From NCBI GenBank assembly GCA_024330185.1, contig JANDLV010000014.1:1-64000 (forward strand): 64,000 nucleotides of DNA. The letters run 5' to 3'. Positions 1 to 7,809 of this stretch are shown here, piece by piece (position 1 is the stretch's first letter; every line of letters begins with the position of its first letter). The stretch comes from Candidatus Siliceabacter maunaloa (GTDB lineage: Bacteria > Actinomycetota > Thermoleophilia > Solirubrobacterales > Solirubrobacteraceae). The notes below the pieces were generated by a model. It was not told where the DNA came from. It did not search any database and saw only the letters and a list, made by a program, of their open reading frames with translations. Position numbers and translations under genes: made by a program.

Positions 1-50
1 TGCCCGACGTGCCAGCGCAGGCTGCCGCCATGACGACCTACCGAAGTCCT

Positions 51-91
51 ACTAGTGGTCCGTCCTGTAAGTCGGTGCACGTTTGGGCGGT
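51..91 (-). repeat. Dispersed repeat family B, copy 0 (inverted)
   Basis: This stretch, read on the minus strand, resembles the 3' half of the repeat at 158-220: both carry an ACTAGT/CCTAGT end, a GGNCCRTCCTG block and a GTTTGG block in the same order. It faces copy B1 in the opposite orientation, so the two form an imperfect inverted pair upstream of infA. Function unknown. It is more diverged than the other two copies. Confidence 0.55.
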
Positions 92-157
92 TGCCGGCGC
101 CGGCTGGCAAGGACGCAGTGAGGGAGTGGGCCTCCAGGCCCATGACCGAGCGAGGAC

Positions 158-220
158 GCCGCCAGGCGGCGATCGGCGGCCGATCCAAACGGGTGCGGAC
201 TTGCAGGATGGGCCACTAGG
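158..220 (+). repeat. Dispersed repeat family B, copy 1
   Basis: A 63-bp segment upstream of infA that recurs at 12344-12406 with only four differences by hand alignment. It contains CGATCGGCGGCCGATC-like dyads and ends in GGGCCACTAGG. The copies lie 12 kb apart, one about 97 bp before infA and the other immediately before rplI. Both are upstream of translation genes. It could be a leader, a transcription signal or an inert dispersed element; nothing here decides which. Together with copy 0 it accounts for most of the otherwise gene-free first 316 bases. Confidence 0.7.
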
Positions 221-316
221 GCGACGATGGCAAAGGTCGTCGCTGCCTGAGCCGGCCCCCCGGCCGGCCCCCGCGCTGGTCCGCGCGTCTGGCGCGCTGC
301 TACCGTCTGCGCGCAC

Positions 317-535
317 ATGAGCAAGGAAGAGAAGGTCGAGTTCGAGGGCGAGGTGGTCGAGGCCCTGCCCAACGCGATGTTCCGCGTGAAGCTCGACAAC
401 GAACACATGGTCCTCGGCCACGTCGCGGGCAAGATGCGCCGTTTTCGCATCCGCATCCTGCCCGGCGACCGCGTGCGCGTGGAGCTTTCGCCCTACGACC
501 TGGACCGCGCACGCATCGTCTACCGCCACCGGTAG
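317..535 (+). CDS. infA: Translation initiation factor IF-1
   Basis: A 72-residue protein, the usual IF-1 length, consisting of one S1/OB-fold domain. Diagnostic segments are [14 protein letters not shown] near residue 15 and [16 protein letters not shown] near residues 38-53. IF-1 occupies the ribosomal A site with IF-2 and IF-3 during initiation. The ATG start gives the standard N-terminus MSKEE. infA usually sits in the ribosomal-protein/rpmJ-rpsM cluster, but here it is alone, followed 18 bp later by thiL on the same strand. The upstream 316 bp hold repeat family B copies and no gene. Confidence 0.96.
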   Translation: MSKEEKVEFEGEVVEALPNAMFRVKLDNEHMVLGHVAGKMRRFRIRILPGDRVRVELSPYDLDRARIVYRHR

Positions 536-553
536 AGGGAACGCCAGGCGGCC

Positions 554-1507
554 GTGGCCCCGTCTGGCCTCTCCGAGCCCGACCTGATCGCCCTGTTCAC
601 CGGCGCCCTGGCGGCGCCCTCGCCGCGCGTGGTGGTCGGCCCGGGCGACGACGCGGCCGTGGTGCGCCCCGGTGGGGCGCTCGCGGTGACCAGCGTCGAC
701 GCGATGGTCGACGGTGTCCACTTCCGCCTGGGCGCCACGGCGACGTACGCCGACGTCGCCCACCGGGCGCTGGCCGGGGCGCTGTCGGACCTGGCCGCGA
801 TGGGCGCCCGGGCCGGTGAGGCCTATGTCGTGCTCGGCGCCCCCGAGCCTCTGACGGGCGAGGACGCACGCGCTCTCGCCGAGGCGCTGGCCGCGCTGGC
901 GGCGCAGACGGGCACCCTGGTCATGGGCGGCGACGTCACCCGGGCGCCCGCGCTGCTGCTGGCCGTCACGGTCACCGGTTGGGCCGAGCGGGTGGTCACC
1001 CGGGCCGGAGCCCGGCCGGGAGACCTGGTCGGGGTCACCGGCGAGCTGGGCGGCGCGGCGGCCGGCCTGGAGATCCTCGAGGGCCGTACCCGGGGCCCGG
1101 CCGCGCTGACCGCCCGTCATCTGCGCCCCCGCCCGCGCCTGGGCGAGGGCGCCGCTCTGGCCGCGGCGGGCGCGCGCGCCATGATCGACCTCTCCGACGG
1201 CCTGGCCACGGACGCCGCCCACGTCGCCGCCGCCTCGGGCGCGGACCTCGACCTGGACACGGCCACGCTGCCCCTGGCTCCCGGGGTCGTCGAGGTGGCC
1301 GCCCAGATGGACCGCGATCCGGCGGAGCTGGCCCTGGCCGGAGGCGAGGACTTCGAGCTGTGCGCGTGCGTGGCGCCCGACGACCGCGAGGCGGCGCAGC
1401 GCGCCGCGGACCTCAGTTGGGTCGGAGTGGTACGCGAAGGCTCTGGCCGCCTGCTGGTGGACGGTCACGCTCGTACAGCTCCGCGCGGGTACGCGCACTG
1501 GTGCTGA
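554..1507 (+). CDS. thiL: Thiamine-monophosphate kinase
   Basis: ThiL phosphorylates thiamine monophosphate with ATP to give thiamine pyrophosphate, the last step of the pathway, in the cytoplasm. The 317-residue protein has the AIRS/PurM-like two-domain layout: GPGDDAAVV near residue 30, [11 protein letters not shown] near 50, MGGDVTRA near 120, [14 protein letters not shown] near 215 and [12 protein letters not shown] near 260. All are ThiL-type metal/nucleotide-binding segments. The start is GTG at 554. It probably shares a transcript with infA. The 3' end overlaps a small antisense ORF. Confidence 0.93.
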   Translation: MAPSGLSEPDLIALFTGALAAPSPRVVVGPGDDAAVVRPGGALAVTSVDAMVDGVHFRLGATATYADVAHRALAGALSDLAAMGARAGEAYVVLGAPEPLTGEDARALAEALAALAAQTGTLVMGGDVTRAPALLLAVTVTGWAERVVTRAGARPGDLVGVTGELGGAAAGLEILEGRTRGPAALTARHLRPRPRLGEGAALAAAGARAMIDLSDGLATDAAHVAAASGADLDLDTATLPLAPGVVEVAAQMDRDPAELALAGGEDFELCACVAPDDREAAQRAADLSWVGVVREGSGRLLVDGHARTAPRGYAHWC

Positions 1508-1601
1508 GGCGGCGCAGGAAGGCTTCGGCCACTGCGTGGTGGTCGACCACGTACTGGTCGCTGGCGACGGTCCGGCGAAGCTCATCGAGGCGGGGGAGCA
1601 T
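1413..1601 (-). CDS. Possible small FlgM-like protein
   Basis: A 62-residue ORF antisense to the end of thiL. Its first 30 residues ([20 protein letters not shown] and following AEAFL) resemble the C-terminal helices of anti-sigma-28 factor FlgM, with the spacing of a short helix, a YxVD turn and a second helix. It is shorter than FlgM proteins and lacks their N-terminal half. Upstream in frame there is a stop before any other start codon. It may be a remnant, a small sigma-interacting protein or a chance ORF. No flagellar genes occur nearby. Confidence 0.35.
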   Translation of the reverse strand: MLPRLDELRRTVASDQYVVDHHAVAEAFLRRLSTSARTRAELYERDRPPAGGQSLRVPLRPN

Positions 1602-1673
1602 GGCGTTCGCCGTAGAATCGGCAGGTGCGCGCCGGAGCTTGAGGGTTCCCGCGACGGGCGGCCGGGCCTCGGA

Positions 1674-2426
1674 TCAGAGCGCCGCCGGGCCGCGCGGCGT
1701 GACCCGCTCGAGCTCGGCGAAGACCACGATGCGCTGGGCGGCCGAGTACAGCGGGTGGCAGGCCGAGAGCACCAGGCGGTCGAAGCTGACGTCGTCGATG
1801 ACCTCGGTGTCCGTCGGCTCCACGATCTCGGTGCGCTCCACGCTGTAGTCGAACCGGGCGTAGGGCATCGTAACCGTGATCCGGTCGCCCTCCTCCAGCG
1901 CGTCGATGTCGTTGAACGGCGCTCCGTAGGTCGTGCGGTGGCCAGCGATCGCGGTGGTCCCCGGCACGCCGGGAAAGCGCTTGGCGTCGTAGAACCCGGG
2001 GCCCTTGCGCAGCGACTCGGTGTCGGTCCCCTGGACGACCGCGAAGTCCTCGTCGATGGTGGGCAGGTCGATGCGCCCCACCGCCTCCCCCGCCTCGGTC
2101 TGGCGCTCGAGCCGGCGGGCCAGGTAGGCGAGGCGCAGCTCGTCGGTCTCGAGGCCGTCCAAGGCCTGGCGCTCCAGCTCGCTCAGGCCGCCGTCGTCGA
2201 ACTCGAGCTCGAGCTGCGCGAGCTGATCCTCCAGCTCCCCCTGGTCGAACCAGGCGAACGCGGCGCTCACGGGCTCCTGCCAGACGATGGTCAGCCCCGC
2301 GTCGGCGAGCAGCAGGAAGCCGGTGATCATGAGCACGGTGGACAGGCGGCGCAGCCAGCCGCCCGCACCGCCGGACCGCTCAGCGCCTCGCTTGGTTGCG
2401 GGCCGGGTCGCCGTGGCGCTGCTCAT
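1674..2426 (-). CDS. Class E sortase
   Basis: Sortases cleave a C-terminal sorting signal and transfer the protein to a cell-surface nucleophile. This 250-residue protein starts at the ATG that overlaps the stop of the upstream gene. It has an N-terminal membrane anchor (about residues 27-47, ITGFLLLADAGLTIVW), an acidic linker, then a sortase barrel. The catalytic His lies in AIAGHRTTYGAPF, the Cys in RLVLSACHPLY and the Arg in AAQRIVVF. This order and the SAC motif fit actinobacterial class E sortases. The 4-bp overlap with the M28-fold membrane protein implies a common transcript. No sortase substrate is apparent beside it. Confidence 0.85.
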   Translation of the reverse strand: MSSATATRPATKRGAERSGGAGGWLRRLSTVLMITGFLLLADAGLTIVWQEPVSAAFAWFDQGELEDQLAQLELEFDDGGLSELERQALDGLETDELRLAYLARRLERQTEAGEAVGRIDLPTIDEDFAVVQGTDTESLRKGPGFYDAKRFPGVPGTTAIAGHRTTYGAPFNDIDALEEGDRITVTMPYARFDYSVERTEIVEPTDTEVIDDVSFDRLVLSACHPLYSAAQRIVVFAELERVTPRGPAAL

Positions 2427-4207
2427 CGGCGCAGGGCGGACTCCGTACCGCCCAGCGAGCCGGGGCCCGCGTAGGAGATCGGCCCGCGCACGGACCCCGA
2501 GTGCTCGTCCTCGCCCCCGGGTCGCTTCGGATGAGTTCGCATGACGATCAAGGTTACCGCGGCGCCACACCCGGCAAGGACGGTTCCCAACGCCACGGCG
2601 GGCGCCCCCAGGTGGCCGCCGGCCACCCAGAGCAGGAGCGTCCACGCGAGCTCCAGCGGGCCGACCTCCAGCGCGAGCGCGAGGTGGACCACGAGCGCGC
2701 CGACGGGCAGCAGCCCGGCCAGCAGGAGTGCGAGCCCCACCGGCCGCGGCAGGCGCATGTCGGGGGTCACGGCCGCAGTCCACAGGTGCGCCGCCGGCGC
2801 CAGCACCAGCGCCGCGAAGGGGTTCAGGGCCCAGACGACCCCGATGGCCAGGCACAGCACGAGCATGAGGCTGATGGACGCGCCTGGTGAGCGGCGGTCC
2901 AGGCCGCGGCCTCGCAGCGAGCGCAGCGCGAGCGGACGAAGGCCCGCCCAGCCCAGCACGAAGGCCAGCGTCGTCGCCGCCAGGGCGACGTAGCCGAAGA
3001 CCCCCAGCGACAGCGCCGCCGGGGGCACCGGTGCGCCCGGTGCCGCGCGCAGCAGGCCGGTGAGGGCCATGGCCACGGCGAACAGGGCCGCCGCCGCGAA
3101 GGGCAGTGCGGTGGCCAGGATCCAGCGCAGCCAGGGCAGCAGCGGCTCGCGCCGGCGGCGGGCCCGCGCGGCGCCGTCGACCACCACCAGCAGGATGGGC
3201 AGCAGGAGGGCGCCGGTCAGCAGCCGGATCGTCCAGCCGGGCAGGACCTTGCGGGCGGTCAGCACGTCGCTGGTGGCCGGCTCGGCGAGGCTGGGGCCGT
3301 TGTCCAGCGCGGTGAGGGTGCGCAGGGCGGCGCGGCCCATCGTGCCCAGGCGCTCCCCGGAGACCGGCGCGTCGGGGGGCGCCAGGCGCTCTCCGCGTAT
3401 GGAGAGGGTGACCGCCGGCAGCCCGTCGGCCAGCAGCACGCCCTGCCCGGAGGTCGTGAACGGAAGGGCCAGGCGGGCCATCTGCACCAGCGCGCGCGGC
3501 TCCCGCGGCTCCAGGCCCGTCTCGGCGCGCACCGCCTCCTCGACAGTGCGGCGAAACTGGAGGGGCGCCTGGCCCAGGCCGTTGTTCCAGGGCACCACCA
3601 GGGGCTCGGAGCGCACCTCGGATGAGGCCAGGTCGCCCAGGACGAGCACCCCGGCGATCTCGGACGGCGGCGCGAGCTCCTCGGCCAGGCGCGCCGCCCC
3701 GGCCGACCCGCCGGTCCCCCCGCTGGTGGAGACCAGGGTCAGGGTGCGCGAGGAGCGCCGTGGCGCGCCGTAGACGCGCGCGAGCTCCAGTAGCCCCGCG
3801 GTGGCCGACAGCTCGGCGGGGGAGCCGCGCCCCACCGCGTCGCGGTGGGCGACGATCACGATGCGCTCGTCGCGGGTGCCCGTCCGCTGCGCAATGACAT
3901 TGGTCACCGGCCGGCCGCCGGACACCGTCTCCCCCTCCTGCGTGGTCGTGCGCACGCGAAAGCCCAGCTCGGCGAACTCGCCGGCGACCTCCTCCGCGAG
4001 CGCCTCGTCACCCTCGCTCCCGGGCAGGCGCTGGGGGAAGCGCTCGGCCAGATCCTCCAGCCCGTCGAAGGCGCGCACCTCGTTGAAGGCGTCAGCGGCC
4101 AGCGTGGTGCCCACGGGCCGTGGACGATCGACCAGGGAGAACGCCACGACGGCGACGGCGAGCAGGAGCGGGACCAGGCCCGCGCGGTAGACCCGGGGAT
4201 CGAGCAT
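2423..4207 (-). CDS. Membrane protein with degenerate M28 peptidase domain
   Basis: A 594-residue protein: N-terminal membrane segment (residues 9-25), an extracytoplasmic domain of about 290 residues with M28 aminopeptidase fold features, then roughly seven hydrophobic helices (from about residue 325). The AHRDA segment (near 120) corresponds to the first zinc-ligand motif HxD. However, the usual bridging Asp region is replaced by PAELSATAGLLELA, and the glutamate pair that follows in active enzymes is replaced by STSGGTGGSAG. It is therefore probably not an active metallopeptidase. The architecture recalls membrane M28 (Fxna-like) proteins. It overlaps the sortase gene by 4 bp, suggesting a role in surface-protein handling. 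Confidence 0.7.
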   Translation of the reverse strand: MLDPRVYRAGLVPLLLAVAVVAFSLVDRPRPVGTTLAADAFNEVRAFDGLEDLAERFPQRLPGSEGDEALAEEVAGEFAELGFRVRTTTQEGETVSGGRPVTNVIAQRTGTRDERIVIVAHRDAVGRGSPAELSATAGLLELARVYGAPRRSSRTLTLVSTSGGTGGSAGAARLAEELAPPSEIAGVLVLGDLASSEVRSEPLVVPWNNGLGQAPLQFRRTVEEAVRAETGLEPREPRALVQMARLALPFTTSGQGVLLADGLPAVTLSIRGERLAPPDAPVSGERLGTMGRAALRTLTALDNGPSLAEPATSDVLTARKVLPGWTIRLLTGALLLPILLVVVDGAARARRRREPLLPWLRWILATALPFAAAALFAVAMALTGLLRAAPGAPVPPAALSLGVFGYVALAATTLAFVLGWAGLRPLALRSLRGRGLDRRSPGASISLMLVLCLAIGVVWALNPFAALVLAPAAHLWTAAVTPDMRLPRPVGLALLLAGLLPVGALVVHLALALEVGPLELAWTLLLWVAGGHLGAPAVALGTVLAGCGAAVTLIVMRTHPKRPGGEDEHSGSVRGPISYAGPGSLGGTESALRR

Positions 4208-4263
4208 GGCGTCAGGAGAGGATGCGGCCCGGACGGCTCATCCCGCTGACACACTATGGCCTC

Positions 4264-4983
4264 ATGGCCGACCGGGCTCCAAGGATCCTCCTGGTCGACG
4301 ACGAGCAGTCGATCCAGACCCTCCTCTCCTATCCGCTGCGAAAGGACGGCTACGAGGTCGTGCAGGCCACCGACGGCCAGCAGGCCCTCGAGCGCTTCGC
4401 GCAGGACGCCTTCGACCTGGTCGTCCTCGACGTGATGATGCCCCGCCTCGACGGGCTGGAGGTGTGCCGGCGCCTGCGTGCGCAAAGCGGCGTGCCGATC
4501 ATCATGCTCACCGCCAAGGCCGAGGAGGTCGACAAGGTCGTAGGCCTCGAACTGGGCGCCGACGACTACATCACCAAGCCCTTCAGCGTGCGCGAGTTCC
4601 GCTCCCGGGTGCGCGCGGCGCTGCGACGCGCGGGAATGGGCATGGCGCGCGACGACGGCGAGGACGCCGCCGAGGCCCCGCTGGAGCACGACGAGCTGCG
4701 CATCGAGCCGGCCAAGCGCGCGGTCACGCTGCGAGGCGCGCGCGTCGAGCTCACCTACGTCGAGTTCGAGATCCTCATCGCCCTGGCCAACGCCCCCGGC
4801 CGGGTCTTCTCCCGCGAGATGCTGCTCACCCGCGTGTGGGGCGACTCCGCCTACCGCGACCCGCGGACCGTCGACGTCCACATCCGCCACCTGCGCGAGA
4901 AGGTCGAGCGGGATCCCAAGGCGCCCGAGTTCCTGTTCACCGTCCGCGGGGTGGGCTACCGCTTCGCCGAGCGCGCGCGCTGA
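4264..4983 (+). CDS. OmpR/PhoB-family response regulator
   Basis: Two-domain transcription regulator of 239 residues. The receiver domain (about 6-120) carries the acidic pair DD at 12-13, the phospho-acceptor Asp56 in VVLDVMMP, the conserved Thr in IIMLTAK and Lys in DYITKPF. The winged-helix DNA-binding domain (about 140-237) carries the usual ELTYVEFEILIALA, RVWGD and RTVDVHIRHLREK segments. The start is the ATG at 4264; longer readings have no receiver homology. The histidine kinase gene follows after 12 bp, so the pair forms a two-component system. The stimulus cannot be read from sequence. Confidence 0.93.
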   Translation: MADRAPRILLVDDEQSIQTLLSYPLRKDGYEVVQATDGQQALERFAQDAFDLVVLDVMMPRLDGLEVCRRLRAQSGVPIIMLTAKAEEVDKVVGLELGADDYITKPFSVREFRSRVRAALRRAGMGMARDDGEDAAEAPLEHDELRIEPAKRAVTLRGARVELTYVEFEILIALANAPGRVFSREMLLTRVWGDSAYRDPRTVDVHIRHLREKVERDPKAPEFLFTVRGVGYRFAERAR

Positions 4984-4995
4984 GGCGAGCCTGAC

Positions 4996-6393
4996 GTGCT
5001 GTCCATCCGCAACCGGCTCGCGGCGCTCTTCTTCCTCATCACCGCCTTCGCGGTCGGTGTGGTCTACCTCTACGTCACTCCCCAACTGCAGACCAGCCTG
5101 CGCGAGGAGAGGCAGGCTTCGCTGGCCGACTCGGCCGCCCGCCTCTCCGAGCCCATCCTGGACGCCGTCCAATCGGGCGTGCCGCGCACCGACCTGGAGG
5201 AGGCCGTGGCCGAGGTCGCACAACGGGCAGGCGCGCGGGTGACCCTGCTCGCCGTCAGCCCGGGCGCGCAGACCGTGCGACCCCTCGTGGACTCGAGCAC
5301 CGGCGAGGAGATGAAGGACGCCGACCTCGAGGTCGCCAAGCGTGCGCTCGACCTCGGCGCTACGGCCACGGGCGCGGAGCCGGGGGACGACGGGCTGATC
5401 CAGGCCGCCGAGCCGCTGTTGGTCAACGGCAGGATCACCTGGGTCGTCCTGTTCACCGCGCAGGCCGAGGACGTCGAGGCCCAGGTGGCCCTGATCCGCC
5501 GCCAGATCCTGGTCGCGGGCGGGATCGCGCTGGCTCTCGCGCTGGTCATCAGCGTGCTCGTCGCGCGTGTGATCACCCAGCGCGTACGGAGCATCGAACA
5601 GGTCGCCGAGCGCGTGGCCGCCGGTGACTTCTCCGCGCGCTTCCCCACCGACGCCAAGGACGAGCTGGGCCAGCTGGCCCGCGTGCTGGACGACATGCAG
5701 CGCCAGCTCGCCGAGCTTGACTCAGCGCGCAAGCGCTTCATCGCCACCGCTTCGCACGAGCTGCGCACGCCGATCTTCTCGGTCGGTGGGTTCCTCGAGC
5801 TGCTCGAGGACGAGGACATGGACGACGAGACGCGTCGGTCGTTCCTGCGCCAGGTGCGCGAGCAGGTCGACCGCCTGGGCAAGCTGGCCACCGACCTGCT
5901 CGACCTCAGCGGCCTGGAGGCCGGGTCGCTGGAGCTGCGCCCCGAGCGTTGCGACATCGGCCTGCTCGCCCAGGTGGTCACCTCGGAGTTCGTCCCCGCG
6001 CTGGCCGCCCACGACTCGCGGCTGGAGGTGCGCCTGGGCGGGCCCAGCATCCGGGCGCAGTGCGACCCCGAGCGGGTCGGCCAGGTGCTGCGCATCCTCA
6101 TCGACAACGCGCTCACCCATACCCCCAGCGGAACCGACCTGGTCGTCACGGCCTCGCGCAGCCACGGCAAGGTACGCCTGGCCGTGCGTGACAGCGGCCA
6201 GGGCATCGCGGCCGAGGCTCTGGGGCGTGTCTTCGCGCCCTTCTACACCTCCGACGGCACCCAGGGCTCCGGGCTGGGGCTGGCCATCGCGCGGGAGCTG
6301 ACCGAGCGCATGCGCGGCTCCCTGGCCGTGGACTCCGAGCCCGGGGCTCACACTACGTTCACGCTCGAGCTCCCCGTAGCGTCGCCGGTGTGA
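4996..6393 (+). CDS. Sensor histidine kinase (HAMP, HisKA, HATPase)
   Basis: A 465-residue membrane kinase partnered with the preceding response regulator. TM1 is near residues 8-26, an extracytoplasmic sensor of about 140 residues follows, then TM2 near 172-193, HAMP to about 243, and HisKA with phospho-acceptor His254 in ATASHELRTP. The ATP-binding domain shows ILIDNALTHTPSG (N box), DSGQGI (G1) and GSGLGLAIARE (G2). All catalytic boxes are present. The start is GTG at 4996. The sensor part has no recognisable ligand domain. Downstream lies a cluster of three short hairpin repeats before treT. Confidence 0.92.
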   Translation: MLSIRNRLAALFFLITAFAVGVVYLYVTPQLQTSLREERQASLADSAARLSEPILDAVQSGVPRTDLEEAVAEVAQRAGARVTLLAVSPGAQTVRPLVDSSTGEEMKDADLEVAKRALDLGATATGAEPGDDGLIQAAEPLLVNGRITWVVLFTAQAEDVEAQVALIRRQILVAGGIALALALVISVLVARVITQRVRSIEQVAERVAAGDFSARFPTDAKDELGQLARVLDDMQRQLAELDSARKRFIATASHELRTPIFSVGGFLELLEDEDMDDETRRSFLRQVREQVDRLGKLATDLLDLSGLEAGSLELRPERCDIGLLAQVVTSEFVPALAAHDSRLEVRLGGPSIRAQCDPERVGQVLRILIDNALTHTPSGTDLVVTASRSHGKVRLAVRDSGQGIAAEALGRVFAPFYTSDGTQGSGLGLAIARELTERMRGSLAVDSEPGAHTTFTLELPVASPV

Positions 6394-6402
6394 CGTCGCC
6401 GT

Positions 6403-6533
6403 AGGTCCGAACTTGAGAGGACCGCAGGCGAAAGCCGTTCTCCCGTAGGTCCGAACTTGAGAGGACCGCAGGCGAAAGCCCTTCTCGCACGCGAAAGCCG
6501 CTCTCCCGGAGGTCCGAACTTGAGAGGACCGCA
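6403..6533 (+). repeat. Short hairpin repeat family A, cluster 1 (three copies)
   Basis: Three direct copies of AGGTCCGAACTTGAGAGGAC plus CGCA start at 6403, 6447 and 6510. Each contains GGTCC and GGACC arms around a 10-base GAACTTGAGA loop, so each can fold as a small hairpin. Between copies the sequence GCGAAAGCC also recurs. The cluster fills the gap between the kinase and treT. The same element occurs in three inverted-orientation copies at 30526-30626. It may be a dispersed REP-like element or a processing or termination signal. Confidence 0.85.
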
Positions 6534-6576
6534 GGGCGAGACCGGTTCCCCCTCCGGCGTCGGTACATTTCCCGCC

Positions 6577-7809
6577 GTGCTCCAGCCCGTCGCCGTCGGA
6601 ACCAAGATCCTGGCCGACTACACCCATATCGTCGGCCGCAACCTCATCGACGAGATCCGCGAACTGGCCGCCGGGCTGCAGGGGGCGCGCGTGGTGCACC
6701 TGTCGGCCACGGCGTTCGGCGGCGGCGTATCGGAGATCCTCTACACGCTCGTACCGCTGATGAGGGACGTCGGCCTGGAGTGCGAGTGGCAGGTCATCTA
6801 CGGCCGCGAGGAGTTCTTCAGCGCCACCAAGCTGATGCACAACGCACTGCAGGGCGCGCCGGAGGACCTCAGCGAGGACGACTGGGAGACCTGGCGGCGC
6901 TACAACGAGATGAACGCACGGGAGCTGACCGGCGGGTGGGACGTGTGCCTGGTCCACGACCCGCAGCCGGCAGCCGTCTACCAGCTCGTGCCCGAGAAGG
7001 CCAAGGGGTGGCTGTGGCGCTGTCACATCGACGTCTCGACGCCCAACCCGGCCACGATCGAGCGGCTGCTGCCCTACATCCGCGACTACCCCCAGTCGGT
7101 CTTCCACGTGCCCGCCTACGTGCCCGATGGGATGGGCGGCAACGTCAACATCGTGCCCCCGGCCATCGACCCGCTGGCTCCCAAGAACATGGCGCTGTCA
7201 CCCGAGGACGCCTCCTACGTCTGCCAGCAGTTCGGCATCGACGTCGACCGTCCGCTGATGACCCAGGTCTCACGCTTCGACCCCTGGAAGGACCCGCTGG
7301 GGGTCATCGACGCCTACCGCATCGTCAAGGAGTCGTTGCCCGAGTTGCAGCTCGCGCTGGTGGGCTCCATGGCCAGCGACGACCCCGAGGGCTGGGACTT
7401 CTTCAACGCCACCATCGCCCACGCCGAGGGCGACCCGGACATCCACATCCTCAACAACTTCAATAACGTCGGGGCGATCGAGGTCAACGCGTTCCAGTCG
7501 CACTCCGATGTGCTGGTGCAGAAGTCCACCCGCGAGGGCTTCGGCCTGACCGTCACCGAGGCGATCTGGAAGGGCCGTCCGTTCATCGGCGGCAACGTGG
7601 GCGGGATTCCGCTGCAGATCGAGAACGGCGTCTCGGGGTATCTGGTGGACACCGTGGAGACCTGCGCGGCGCGCGCCACCGACATCCTCAAGGACCCCGC
7701 CCTGGGCAAGGCCCTCGGGCGCCGGGGCAAGGAGCACGTGCGCAAGCACTTCCTCATGCCGCGCTACCTGCGCGACTACCTGCGCGTGTTCACGGAGCTG
7801 CGCGGTTGA
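6577..7809 (+). CDS. treT: Trehalose synthase (glycosyltransferase TreT family)
   Basis: A GT4-family, GT-B-fold enzyme of 410 residues, resembling TreT, which condenses NDP-glucose with glucose to give trehalose directly. The N-terminal domain has VVHLSATAFGGGVSEIL and VCLVHDPQPAAVY. The C-terminal nucleotide-sugar domain has QVSRFDPWKDPLGVIDAY and STREGFGLTVTEAIWKGRP with the E-x7-E motif. The GTG at 6577 is preferred because the longer reading would translate the hairpin repeats. The gene overlaps the next glycosyltransferase by 4 bp. TreT and a GT20 enzyme in one operon suggests two routes feeding trehalose, an osmo- and desiccation protectant. Confidence 0.85.
   Translation: MLQPVAVGTKILADYTHIVGRNLIDEIRELAAGLQGARVVHLSATAFGGGVSEILYTLVPLMRDVGLECEWQVIYGREEFFSATKLMHNALQGAPEDLSEDDWETWRRYNEMNARELTGGWDVCLVHDPQPAAVYQLVPEKAKGWLWRCHIDVSTPNPATIERLLPYIRDYPQSVFHVPAYVPDGMGGNVNIVPPAIDPLAPKNMALSPEDASYVCQQFGIDVDRPLMTQVSRFDPWKDPLGVIDAYRIVKESLPELQLALVGSMASDDPEGWDFFNATIAHAEGDPDIHILNNFNNVGAIEVNAFQSHSDVLVQKSTREGFGLTVTEAIWKGRPFIGGNVGGIPLQIENGVSGYLVDTVETCAARATDILKDPALGKALGRRGKEHVRKHFLMPRYLRDYLRVFTELRG

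Noticed and set aside
38-1585. 515-codon minus-strand open frame across infA and thiL
   Set aside because: It is antisense to two well-supported genes, is Gly/Arg/Ala-rich without protein-family pattern, and exists because of high GC.
6403-6533. CRISPR-like array of three repeats
   Set aside because: Repeat unit is short, spacing is irregular (44 and 63 bp), spacers themselves repeat, and no cas gene is present.
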